Assembly: GCF_014873945.1 (NCBI RefSeq)
Contig: NZ_JADBEC010000002.1
Coordinates: 1,426,001-1,490,000, forward strand
Source: Rhizobium viscosum
GTDB taxonomy: Bacteria; Pseudomonadota; Alphaproteobacteria; Rhizobiales; Rhizobiaceae
Length of the DNA stretch: 64,000 nt
Direction of reading: 5' to 3'
The notes under the pieces were generated by a model. That model saw only the letters and a list, made by a program, of their open reading frames with translations. It made no database searches and was not told the origin of the DNA. The translations under genes were made by a program, and so were the position numbers. The first letter of the stretch is position 1, and each line of letters begins with the position of its first letter. Positions 17,819-25,740 of the stretch are shown one piece after another.

Positions 17819-19123
17819 GTGGGCAGCATTGGTGGTGGGGTGGCGTCAGTTCCAAGGAGCTGGTTTCGGTGGTTCGCTGTAGGTGTCGTGGTCGTGCTGC
17901 TTCAAGGATGTGGCGGCCATCCGAAGAATGTACTCACTCCGGTTGCCGACACGTCTCCGCAGTCGCCGAAAGTGGACATGCTGATCGCTACGACCCGCAC
18001 CCGTTCGACTGTGCCAGGTGAAATGTTCAATGGCGAACGCGCGCGAACCCCCGCCTTCGCCGACATGACGATATCCATTCCACCGAGCAAGGCGCGCAAG
18101 GAAGGACAGGTCGCCTGGCCGAAGAGATTGCCGTCCAACCCGGCTATCGACTTCGCCACCGTCAAGGCCGACGACCTCGATGTCGGCGAAGCTAAGAAAT
18201 GGCTGAGCGCGAGCGTCAGGAAGACTCCGGACGGCAGTGTACTCGTCTTCGTTCATGGCTTCAACAATCGGTTCGAGGATGCGGTCTACCGCTTCGCGCA
18301 AATCGTCCACGATTCCGGCGTCCATAGCGCGCCCGTCCTGGTGACGTGGCCCTCGCGCGGCAGCCTGCTCGCCTACGGCTACGACCGTGAGAGCACAAAC
18401 TACACTCGCAACGCGCTGGAGACGCTCTTCCAATATCTCGCAAAAGATCCCGAGGTGAAGGAAGTCTCGATCCTTGCCCATTCGATGGGTAACTGGTTGG
18501 CACTTGAATCCTTGCGCCAAATGGCGATCCGCAACGGGCGCCTGCCCGAGAAGTTCAAGAACGTGATGCTCGCGGCACCCGACGTCGACGTCGATGTCTT
18601 CAGCCAGCAGATCGTCGACATGGGCAAGCAGCACCCGCAGTTCACACTCTTCGTATCGCGTGACGACAAAGCGCTGGCATTTTCGCGCCGGGTCTGGGGC
18701 GACGTCTCCAGGCTTGGCGCCATCGACCCGGAGCAGGCGCCCTATAAGAAGGAGCTGGAAGACAACAAGATCATGGTGATCGATCTGACCAAGATCAAAT
18801 CCGGCGACAGCATGAACCACGGCAAGTTTGCGGAGTCGCCGCAGATCGTCCAGCTCATCGGCCAGCGCATCTCCGAGGGGCAGACGCTGACCGACAGCCA
18901 CGTCGGACTTGGCGATCAGATCCTGGTGGCGACCACGGGGGCTGCGACCGCGGCGGGCAACGTGGCGGGGCTTGTGCTGGCTGCGCCAGTTGCCGTGGTT
19001 GATCAGGACACGCGCGACAACTACGCGACCCATGTCGGAAGCCTGGCGGGTGCAAACACGACACGGTCGGTCGCCTCCGGGAGTTGCGATCGAACCCGAC
19101 CGACGCCGAACTGCAAACAATGA
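17819..19123 (+). CDS. Lipoprotein alpha/beta hydrolase (DUF900 type)
   Basis: 434 residues. The N-terminal hydrophobic stretch ends in the lipobox 'LLQGCGG', so the mature protein should be lipid-anchored. The hydrolase domain has 'VLVFVHGFNNRFEDAVYRFAQIVHD', 'VTWPSRGSLLAYGYDRES' and the nucleophile elbow 'LAHSMGNWL' (Ser), followed by 'LAAPDVDVDVF' and 'FVSRDDKAL' (Asp region). This is the DUF900 esterase-like family; the substrate is unknown. The start is a GTG with GAGGGTGATCG before it. A long antisense frame opposite it is not considered coding. Confidence 0.87.
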   Translation: MGSIGGGVASVPRSWFRWFAVGVVVVLLQGCGGHPKNVLTPVADTSPQSPKVDMLIATTRTRSTVPGEMFNGERARTPAFADMTISIPPSKARKEGQVAWPKRLPSNPAIDFATVKADDLDVGEAKKWLSASVRKTPDGSVLVFVHGFNNRFEDAVYRFAQIVHDSGVHSAPVLVTWPSRGSLLAYGYDRESTNYTRNALETLFQYLAKDPEVKEVSILAHSMGNWLALESLRQMAIRNGRLPEKFKNVMLAAPDVDVDVFSQQIVDMGKQHPQFTLFVSRDDKALAFSRRVWGDVSRLGAIDPEQAPYKKELEDNKIMVIDLTKIKSGDSMNHGKFAESPQIVQLIGQRISEGQTLTDSHVGLGDQILVATTGAATAAGNVAGLVLAAPVAVVDQDTRDNYATHVGSLAGANTTRSVASGSCDRTRPTPNCKQ

Positions 19124-19242
19124 CAACCCGGTTAGAGGATACGGTAACATACATGGTCATCGCGAGCATTTTACAGCATGATTGCGATTGGGATGAAGAC
19201 GGCGATTCGGGGCAATTCCGTCTCAGGAAAATGAGGGGATAC

Positions 19243-20031
19243 ATGCGAGTTCTATGGTTGCAGGCCGCTGCCTTGTGCGTCGGGCTAGGTGTCGCGTCTT
19301 CGGCATATGCAGCCGACATCGCGCCGGGGATTCCGGAAGCGAAGGTGGTCGAGAGCGAAAGCGGCTGGACGTATACGGCCGCTCCATACTTCTGGGCTGC
19401 GGGGCTCTCCGGAGACATGGCGCAATTCGGTTTGCCGGAAGTTCACATCGACTCCGACTTCGGTGACATATTGGAGAACCTCGACTTCGCCTTCATGGCT
19501 GCCGGCGAAGCCCGGTACGAGCGTTTCAGCATCTTTGCCGACATCATGTACACCAAGCTCGGAGCAGATGCGAACACGAGAAACGGAATCCTGGCCGACA
19601 GTGTCGACGTAACCTCGAAGACCTTCGCTGGATTGCTCGGGGCCGGATATTCCGTGCTCGAGAACCAGTCAGGACATCTCGACATCGTCGGCGGCGTCCG
19701 CGTGTGGTCGGTCGACACGACCATTAGCTTCAACGGGGGGCTGCTCGGTGGCCGTGAAACGGACGACGGTGCGACCTGGGTCGACGCCCTCGCCGGCGTC
19801 CGGGGCAATTACTTTTTCACGCCTGAAGTCTACGTGACCGGCTGGGGCCTTGTCGGCGGCGGGGGCGCAGATGTCGACTGGGATGTCTCCCTGGCGCTTG
19901 GCTACAAGTTCACCGACACGATCTCGGCAGTCGCCGGCTACCGCGCAGTCGGTGTGAACTACGATAATGACGGGTTCGTCTTCGACGTCGTCGAGCAGGG
20001 ACCGATCATCGGCGTGGCGTTTCACTTCTAA
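19243..20031 (+). CDS. Outer-membrane beta-barrel-like protein
   Basis: 262 residues with a clear signal peptide (ending SSAYA-AD). The rest alternates hydrophobic and polar residues with aromatic girdles ('WTYTAAPYFWAAGLSG', 'WVDALAGVRGNYFFT', 'VSLALGYKFTDTISAVAGYRAVGVNYD') and ends in a terminal Phe ('GVAFHF'), the usual signature of an outer-membrane barrel. It resembles uncharacterised rhizobial porin-like proteins. The ATG at 19243 follows GAGGGG; an ATG 12 nt upstream is possible. It lies downstream of the lipoprotein hydrolase. Confidence 0.75.
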   Translation: MRVLWLQAAALCVGLGVASSAYAADIAPGIPEAKVVESESGWTYTAAPYFWAAGLSGDMAQFGLPEVHIDSDFGDILENLDFAFMAAGEARYERFSIFADIMYTKLGADANTRNGILADSVDVTSKTFAGLLGAGYSVLENQSGHLDIVGGVRVWSVDTTISFNGGLLGGRETDDGATWVDALAGVRGNYFFTPEVYVTGWGLVGGGGADVDWDVSLALGYKFTDTISAVAGYRAVGVNYDNDGFVFDVVEQGPIIGVAFHF

Positions 20032-20134
20032 AGCGCATCGCGATCTTTCAGATTCGCTCCTTACGCTTTAGGCCTTTGTTTTTACGCATGTCGTTGCTGC
20101 AAAACCGCTGCACACTTCTGCGCGACATGCTCTA

Positions 20135-20975
20135 GTGTCCAGACTCAATCAAGTCCACCAAATGATGATGGCGGCGATGTAGCAAGTTGCGGCGAAGTTG
20201 AGCATGAGCTTGTCATATCGTGTTGCGACACGCCTCCAGTCCTTGAGGCGGCAGAAAGCACGTTCGATGATATTTCTGCGGCGGTAAGCGACGGGGTCGA
20301 ACGGTTTGATCTGCTTTCGGGTTGGATTGTTGGGAATGACAGGCTCGGTGCCGCGTGCAGTGAGGAAATCGCGCAACGCGTTGCTGTCGTAAGCGGTATC
20401 GGCAGCGCAGATGCGGCTTGGCGGCAAGGGGTCGATCAGTGGAATGGCAACGGGGGCGTCGCCGCGCTGTCCAGGCGTTATTCGCAGCGCGATTGGACGG
20501 CCGCAACCATCGACAACAGCATGGATTTTTGTCGATCTGCCGCCTCGCGAGCGACCGATTGCTTCGGCATCCGCCCCCCTTTTCCGCCGGCTGCTGATCG
20601 GTGCGCTTTTGCGGTGGTGCTGTCGATCATGTGAATGTCCTGATCGGTCGTTTGCACCAGGGCTTCAAACAGCCGCCGCCATATTCCTTTGGCAGACCAG
20701 CGATGGAAGCGATTGTAGATGGTTGTCGAAGGCCCGTAGCAAGCTGGACAATCCTGCCACCGGCAGCCGGATCGCAGCACGTGGATGATCCCGCTGATCA
20801 CCCGGCGGTCATCAGTTCGATGAGCGCCGGGTTGGTTCGTCGGAAGCAGAGGAGCGATCACCGCCCACTGTCGGTCATCAAGCCAGAATTCTCCTGCCAT
20901 GATCCAAACTCCTGTTATTACCGAAGTGAATCATACACAGATCATTTTATCAATAGTTTGATTGGGTTTCGACCC
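20135..20975. mobile_element. IS5-family (IS427 group) insertion sequence, 841 bp
   Basis: The ends are imperfect 18-bp inverted repeats (20135-20152 and 20958-20975; 14 of 18 positions agree), both reaching CAATCAA inward. The element is flanked by TA on each side (20133-20134 and 20976-20977) inside CTAG-like sites, as expected for IS427-type insertions. It contains one transposase read in two frames. It sits between the outer-membrane protein gene and a 384-residue unknown gene and forms the left border of the defence-like island. Confidence 0.88.
20149..20900 (-). CDS. IS427-group transposase, two frames joined by programmed frameshift
   Basis: OrfA (20478-20900, ATG at 20900) starts 'MAGEFWLDDRQWAVIAPLLP' and holds the HTH-like part and the first catalytic Asp ('HMIDSTTAKAHR'). 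OrfB (to 20149) holds the second Asp ('ICAADTAYDSNALRD') and the DDE Glu with 'RRNIIERAFCRLKDWRRVATRYDK'. The switch occurs at a slippery run, AAAAGGGGGG on the minus strand (20574-20583), the usual frameshift signal in this group. Both halves look intact, so the IS may still be active. Confidence 0.88.
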
Positions 20976-21012
20976 TAGCGGGCACATGGTCGGATCATTT
21001 CAGGATATGGAT

Positions 21013-22164
21013 ATGACCGAAGCAAAAAAACTTAGCAGCCTCAAGCTTCTTGCTAAACGATACGCGCGGGCCAACAGGATCACGCTACACCAAGCTCTTG
21101 ACTTGGTTGCGGGGAAACTGGGATTCGCCAACTGGACCAAACTCGCTTCCGCCAGCAAGAATGATTGGATACCCAGTTCCGAACAGATGGCAAGCATTGA
21201 AGCCTTTGTGGCACATGCTCTTCCGGCGGCAGATTTTCAGGCCGGGCATCCCGAAGCAATGACCCGGCGGTTCGCATACCTCGAGCAGGCCGAACATGGC
21301 ATGATCGGAGGTCATGCATACCGCCTTCAAGTGGCCTTGCACGACGTCATCATGGCGGGAGATGGGTGGAGCATCACGATGCCTGAGAACCCTGGCGCGG
21401 CACCGATCGTCGAGACATCTACCGAAAATGACGGGAGATGCCCGGTGTTTGACCCGGAATTCCTCCGGGAAGCACTCAGTCTGGTGATAGAACGGGCTGT
21501 CCAAGTTCGTGGAGAAATCTCCACCGATTGGCCGCGACGCTCCACAAAGCCTGACCTCGACGGGGTGGTTCGCCACCCACTGTGGGGCGGCGAGTCAGAC
21601 GTGTGGTTCTGCTTGCATTGCGATGGAAAAATCACCGGCGCTCAGATCGCTCAAAATCTCTGGCATTGCCCGGGGTGCGGGGCATCTCCTCTCGACATCT
21701 TTGACACAGCGTTCTGGTGTGATGATGGTGGTGAGTCTCTTCCCTCGGTAAGAACTGACGGAGCCGTGGACGGCGACAAGCCTGATTTCCGGGTTGTCGA
21801 TGACAGACCCAAACTCGACCTGAATGAAGAGAAGATCACTCTTCTCATCCGATGCGCCTTGCTTGATGACGCCACCAACATCAGCGAAAAGCTGGGCGCG
21901 CTTCAGGCTCAGATCAGTGTCGATGACGAAAAGGGCGTCTGGATCTCACTTGAGGAAGATTTGTGGCCGCAGGACAAGGAGCCCGTTCAGGCCTTCGTTG
22001 TAGCGGCACAACTGGGAATCGAGGTTGAACTCGAATCGATGTGGTCCACGATACCCTTCGCTTGGCCGGGACTGGGCGAGCTGACCTCAAGCACGAGCGA
22101 ATATACGCAAATGATGCTGGATGCGTACGCTCAGTATGAGCCCTCGCCAGATAAGAAAACGTAG
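21013..22164 (+). CDS. Unknown protein: Glyoxalase_8-like N-terminus plus CxxC pairs
   Basis: About 384 residues from the ATG at 21013 (AGGA 7 nt upstream; an ATG 6 nt earlier is possible). The N-terminus 'LKLLAKRYARANRITLHQALDLVAGKLGFANWTKL' matches the short helical module annotated as Glyoxalase_8, despite having no known glyoxalase activity. In the middle, 'WFCLHCDGK' and 'WHCPGCGASPLD' form a CxxC...CxxC zinc-ribbon-like pair. The C-terminal third is acidic. No function is assigned. The IS element ends only about 37 bp upstream, so its original promoter may have been displaced. Confidence 0.75.
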   Translation: MTEAKKLSSLKLLAKRYARANRITLHQALDLVAGKLGFANWTKLASASKNDWIPSSEQMASIEAFVAHALPAADFQAGHPEAMTRRFAYLEQAEHGMIGGHAYRLQVALHDVIMAGDGWSITMPENPGAAPIVETSTENDGRCPVFDPEFLREALSLVIERAVQVRGEISTDWPRRSTKPDLDGVVRHPLWGGESDVWFCLHCDGKITGAQIAQNLWHCPGCGASPLDIFDTAFWCDDGGESLPSVRTDGAVDGDKPDFRVVDDRPKLDLNEEKITLLIRCALLDDATNISEKLGALQAQISVDDEKGVWISLEEDLWPQDKEPVQAFVVAAQLGIEVELESMWSTIPFAWPGLGELTSSTSEYTQMMLDAYAQYEPSPDKKT

Positions 22165-22436
22165 TCCGTTTGCGACCAACCTTCATGCCCAGAAAGGCAG
22201 TCTAATGGGAAGGCTGGTTGGTCGCTTTCGCTTTCGACCGGTGATCAAAGCTCGACGCTGAGTTGCCGTGATCATTGCGGCGATCGTGATCCGCATGAGG
22301 TGTGTTTCAGAGTGGAAGGAGAGTCGATGCGAAGGGTCGCCTTGAAAGGAATCGAACCCTTCACCCATTATTCCTGTGCAAACATCATTGATAATTCAGC
22401 GTTTTCCTGCCAACGGCACATTTCCGTTGCGACGCC

Positions 22437-23336
22437 CTATGCTACCGAACCTGTGCCGTGGAAATTATACTTCCAACTGTTTTTCTGCGACTTAGGTGAA
22501 GAAATCAGCCGCGACACCGGGAATGTGACCTCCCCAGCGGTGTGATAGATGGCGCTCGTGGGCGCACCTCGATAATTCACACAATATCGAATCCGGCAGC
22601 TCTCGCCTTCTGGAGGAGGTCCGTCGAGAATAACCGCATCGTCCATCGGCCTACCCGCATTCGGAAATACGATCTTGTGCGAGTTGCGCCACGTCCCGGG
22701 ATTGGCAACTGATTGCGCATAGGCTTCTACGCCGTCGACACTTGGAGTCACGATCTTGCCGAACGAGATTTGAAGATGGAGTTCGGTCTCCTTTGCAGGT
22801 GTCTTTCCTACATTGATTGCTTCCACGCTGAACTGAATTGCGAAGGTGCCCCGATGTTCTGCGAGCTGTATCACTGGGCGCTCCAGCTTGATCCATGGCC
22901 GTTGATCAAGGTCGAAGTTCTCTCGCGCTAGCATGTTGGCATCGAGAGCAGCTTTCGCTGCTGCTGCTGCGGCTTTTGTCGAGGCCCAGGTCAACAAGAG
23001 GGTAACGATTAGCCCCAAGGCACCAATTACCGAGACGAACAGTTGAAGCCAACCGATCCACAACTGAGTTTCGCTCGCGATTGCGGCCCTCTCTGCAGCA
23101 ACCGCCGAACGCTGTTGGGCTTCGAGATCTAATGCATCGTGCCGTTCAGCAGCCGAGCGCTGTCGCAAGTCCTCTTGTACCGACAGCTTGTCCGGAACTA
23201 TGCGAACGGGAACTGAAAATTCCGTCTCTTGCGATGTTTGAGCACTGACGTCGGACGCGCTCGCGAGCGCTATAAAAACGGTCGCTAATACGATATCGAT
23301 TGCGAGAAACCGAGGAAATGTTTCGCGACCATTCAT
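22437..23336 (-). CDS. Single-pass membrane protein at the end of the ubiquitin-like operon
   Basis: 299 residues. The N-terminal hydrophobic segment looks like a signal peptide ('VLATVFIALASASDVSA'). A Gln/Arg/Glu-rich coiled-coil stretch follows ('QRSAAERHDALDLEAQQRS'), then a transmembrane helix ('WLQLFVSVIGALGLIVTLLLTW'), an Ala-rich linker and a C-terminal beta-rich domain ('RPWIKLERPVIQL', 'EAINVGKTPAKETELHLQISF'). The ATG lies 4 nt after the stop of the dCTP-deaminase-like gene, so it is translated with it. I know no named family. The layout suggests a membrane-anchored partner of the operon. Confidence 0.75.
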   Translation of the reverse strand: MNGRETFPRFLAIDIVLATVFIALASASDVSAQTSQETEFSVPVRIVPDKLSVQEDLRQRSAAERHDALDLEAQQRSAVAAERAAIASETQLWIGWLQLFVSVIGALGLIVTLLLTWASTKAAAAAAKAALDANMLARENFDLDQRPWIKLERPVIQLAEHRGTFAIQFSVEAINVGKTPAKETELHLQISFGKIVTPSVDGVEAYAQSVANPGTWRNSHKIVFPNAGRPMDDAVILDGPPPEGESCRIRYCVNYRGAPTSAIYHTAGEVTFPVSRLISSPKSQKNSWKYNFHGTGSVA

Positions 23337-23340
23337 CGTC

Positions 23341-23946
23341 TTATTCGCGGTGGTTGTCCGAAATAGATCGAAGGCGCTGCAAGTCTGCGTCATCTGCCGC
23401 ACGCGAGGGCGTCGGGCGAACATTGCCGAAATACTTCCGCTCCAACCCACCATAGGTGATGCTCTCAGACAATTGGGTCAGCCGCATCTGAAACATCTTC
23501 GCTCCAACGACCAGCTCAATCGGATTGTTGCCGTGGTTGAAGAGTTCGATGGAAAAACAGCCCCGAAACCCCGGCTGGACCATGGTATTTACCGCTATGC
23601 CAAGCCTGGTGTAGCTGCTTCTCGTCAGGACGTCCGCATAGCAGTCACCTGGGAGCGCGATGTATTCAAGCGTCGTCGCAAGTACGACCTGATCCGGATA
23701 GAGAATGAAGCGCTCGCCGAGTTCACGGCGGGTTGGCTGGAAATAGGACGAGATAGCGCGAAACCGTTCGTCGTCTCGCGCGATGCCTATATAGGGCCGC
23801 CGGGTCACGATGGAGACGAGAAAGTCGTATCCCAGCCGGAGATCAACGGTCAAATCGCCGATCTGACTGTCATCGAGAAGAGGATCAATCCACAGTCCGG
23901 TGGAATCATTTTTGCCGAGACGGGCGAGAACATCTTTTTTGATCAT
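23341..23946 (-). CDS. dCTP deaminase-like protein
   Basis: 201 residues from the ATG at 23946 (AAAGGAGG upstream). It follows the Dcd/dUTPase fold: 'DLTVDLRLGYDFLV', 'LYPDQVVLATTLEYIALPGD', then 'RSSYTRLGIAV' (Ser110, Ser111, Arg114, matching the RSSLARLGL active-site stretch) and 'QPGFRGCFSIELFNHGNNPIEL' with Glu134 at the catalytic position. Dcd converts dCTP to dUTP; related stand-alone enzymes deplete dCTP in phage defence. Its ATG overlaps the stop of the metallopeptidase gene (ATGA), and it sits in the ubiquitin-like operon rather than with nucleotide-metabolism genes. Confidence 0.85.
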   Translation of the reverse strand: MIKKDVLARLGKNDSTGLWIDPLLDDSQIGDLTVDLRLGYDFLVSIVTRRPYIGIARDDERFRAISSYFQPTRRELGERFILYPDQVVLATTLEYIALPGDCYADVLTRSSYTRLGIAVNTMVQPGFRGCFSIELFNHGNNPIELVVGAKMFQMRLTQLSESITYGGLERKYFGNVRPTPSRAADDADLQRLRSISDNHRE

Positions 23947-25055
23947 GCGGCTCCTCCTTTCCATAGTTCTCGAATGGAGGCATTTCTGATCGACTTTTCG
24001 ACGAGGTCGTTCACAATACGGGTTGCATCGAGGTGGCCTCCGCCGGTCGCCCAATTCGGTCCTCCGCCCGACTTGATCTTTCCAAGATAGGACCAGCCGG
24101 CGGGGAACATGCCGTGAAGTTCCTCGTCATTCGAGATCGCGTATGGCCGGATGTCGTCAAACGCCGCTTCTAACGGAGGCACAGTATAACGGGATTGGAG
24201 CGTCGGCAGACCGAGGCTCTTCAAGGCGGCCTGATACATCTCCATTTCCTCGAATTCGTCGCCGTCCAGGAAAGACTGGATCGTACCAAGCCGTTTCTCC
24301 GTTGAAGGGTGGGTCAGGCTGATTTCGGCATTCGGGTTGATCGCGTAGAGCGTATCAATAATCACCGGCCCGACATAACAGGCTGCAAAAAGGTCCGCGA
24401 AATGTTCGCGCCGATGGACGAGCAAAAGCTCGAGCACTTCCGGCGTGGCCTTCGGCTGCGGGTGTGTCAGGAGAGTTGAGCCAGAAACGTTGCGCGCAAG
24501 ATCGACGAAGTGCCCGAGCTCATGGTAAAGCGCCGCACAAAAGAGCGGCATGTGCTTGTAGATTCGGGGAACGCCGATGAAGATGAGTTTTTCCTGAGGC
24601 AATTTCCCCGTGTAGCGATCCATTGCAGTCGCCACGAACTCCCAAGGGTCCCCCGGTTTAAGATGAAAGTCCTTTTCGTCAGTTAGCGCCGTCGTGATGA
24701 TGCACTTGCCCGGCAACCACTCATTGATCGCATGGCGCATGCAATATTCAATCTCGTAGGGTGCCTCTTTCGTCGTCGAACCCTGGAGATAGCGATGACA
24801 GGTCCAGACCTTCTCCGTGAAGGACCGGAGGATTTCCTCATCATAGGCCGGCGACGCCTCCAGCGCGTGCTTGATGACGTCAATCAGCGCGCTCGCATGC
24901 TTCTCGATCGCGCGATTGAAATAAGGTGTCTTGGAGAGCTGCGTCAGGCTTTCGGCCAGTAAGGCAAGATCAGTCCGCGGATGCAATTCTCGGCTCCAGA
25001 TTTCGGAGCACCTTATGAGCAACGGCTTGGCTGACGTCGTCCAGCGAATTGACAC
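23943..25055 (-). CDS. Zinc metallopeptidase-like protein (HELGH)
   Basis: About 370 residues from a GTG; no ATG fits, and the reading overlaps the preceding small gene by about 86 bp, so the true start could be later. The key motif is 'ALYHELGHFVDLARN' (His178, Glu179, His182), with a likely third ligand 35 residues on in 'HRREHFADLFAACYVGP' (Glu217). This is a gluzincin-like arrangement, placing it among HEXXH peptidases; the exact family is unknown to me. It lies between ubiquitin-like conjugation genes and a dCTP-deaminase-like gene, so processing of an operon protein or a target is a plausible role (inference). Confidence 0.78.
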   Translation of the reverse strand: MSIRWTTSAKPLLIRCSEIWSRELHPRTDLALLAESLTQLSKTPYFNRAIEKHASALIDVIKHALEASPAYDEEILRSFTEKVWTCHRYLQGSTTKEAPYEIEYCMRHAINEWLPGKCIITTALTDEKDFHLKPGDPWEFVATAMDRYTGKLPQEKLIFIGVPRIYKHMPLFCAALYHELGHFVDLARNVSGSTLLTHPQPKATPEVLELLLVHRREHFADLFAACYVGPVIIDTLYAINPNAEISLTHPSTEKRLGTIQSFLDGDEFEEMEMYQAALKSLGLPTLQSRYTVPPLEAAFDDIRPYAISNDEELHGMFPAGWSYLGKIKSGGGPNWATGGGHLDATRIVNDLVEKSIRNASIRELWKGGAA

Positions 25056-25299
25056 CGTCTAGAGCGTCGCGCAGACCCTTGTATGCCAAGAGATCGTTTG
25101 CAAGCTGCACCGCTTGCGGCGTGACATCTGGAGAGATCGCATGCGGATTGTCAGAAAGTAGTCTCGCTTGGTGCAATACACAGTCGAAGTGGAGCGATAA
25201 GGGCTGGGGAATTCGGTCATTCCCACGATCGATTAAAACCAATGCCAGTCGAAATAGCTCAAGTCGCCTGCTGTTTTCCGATGGCATGGCTGCAAGCAT
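24970..25299 (-). CDS. Small protein of unknown function in the ubiquitin-like operon
   Basis: 109 residues from the ATG at 25299 (GGGGGACG before it); a TTG at 25311 is an alternative, and the frame stays open upstream to the DUF6527 stop, with which it is in register. The product is helical ('SRRLELFRLALVLIDRGNDRIPQPLS', 'AVQLANDLLAYKGLRDALDG'). No motif is recognised. Its 3' end overlaps the metallopeptidase gene. It may be an adaptor or a C-terminal extension once fused to DUF6527. Confidence 0.6.
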   Translation of the reverse strand: MLAAMPSENSRRLELFRLALVLIDRGNDRIPQPLSLHFDCVLHQARLLSDNPHAISPDVTPQAVQLANDLLAYKGLRDALDGVNSLDDVSQAVAHKVLRNLEPRIASAD

Positions 25300-25368
25300 A
25301 TCGTCCCCCAACTCGCGCCGAATCGTAGCGAGAATAACTCGGCAGAGTTGAGAGTGGAATAAGACTTA

Positions 25369-25740
25369 CTAATTTTCTGGTAATATGCGCCCACTATCTT
25401 TGCACCATTCGATTCGGCCACGGCGCATCCAAAAATGGCAGCGGCAGCCGTCAGTTCGGCGCACCGACGGCTCGAGACTTGGCCGACCCAGCCAATCCGA
25501 ACTGACAGTCCAGCGTGGCCGTCGATCAGGATTAAGTGAAAGAAGGATCGGCGTTCCGCACCCGGACGGACACGGGAAAATCACCCATTTCGGTCGTTCG
25601 ACCGGGCCGACTACAACTGCCTGGCCCGAAACAAGTTCATCGGGAGCCGGCATGTCGAGCGCCGTTGAGATAAGAAACTCTGGGCGTTCGATTATTCCAA
25701 GCCGAGCGAGCGCCTTGGCGATTGAACTGCGCATCGTCAT
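25369..25740 (-). CDS. DUF6527 family protein
   Basis: 123 residues. 'PKWVIFPCPSGCGTPILLSLNPDRRPRW' followed by 'DWLGRPSLEPSVRRTDGCRCHFWMRRGRIEWC' is the DUF6527 pattern, with Cys/His positions suited to zinc binding. DUF6527 genes recur next to prokaryotic multi-ubiquitin/E2/E1-JAB operons. The start ATG overlaps the stop of the JAB-E1 gene (ATGA at 25737-25740). Its stop TAG is followed at once by TAA in frame with the next small gene. Confidence 0.85.
   Translation of the reverse strand: MTMRSSIAKALARLGIIERPEFLISTALDMPAPDELVSGQAVVVGPVERPKWVIFPCPSGCGTPILLSLNPDRRPRWTVSSDWLGRPSLEPSVRRTDGCRCHFWMRRGRIEWCKDSGRILPEN

Noticed and set aside
17846..19150. 434-residue antisense frame opposite the lipoprotein hydrolase
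   Set aside because: Arg/His/Asp-rich composition with no motif; the sense strand has a lipobox and a catalytic Ser motif.
22321..22440. tRNA-like T-arm (GGGTTCGATTCC on the minus strand), possible tRNA or attachment fragment
   Set aside because: No matching acceptor, D or anticodon arm at proper spacing; the flanks do not fold as a tRNA and no CCA end is present.
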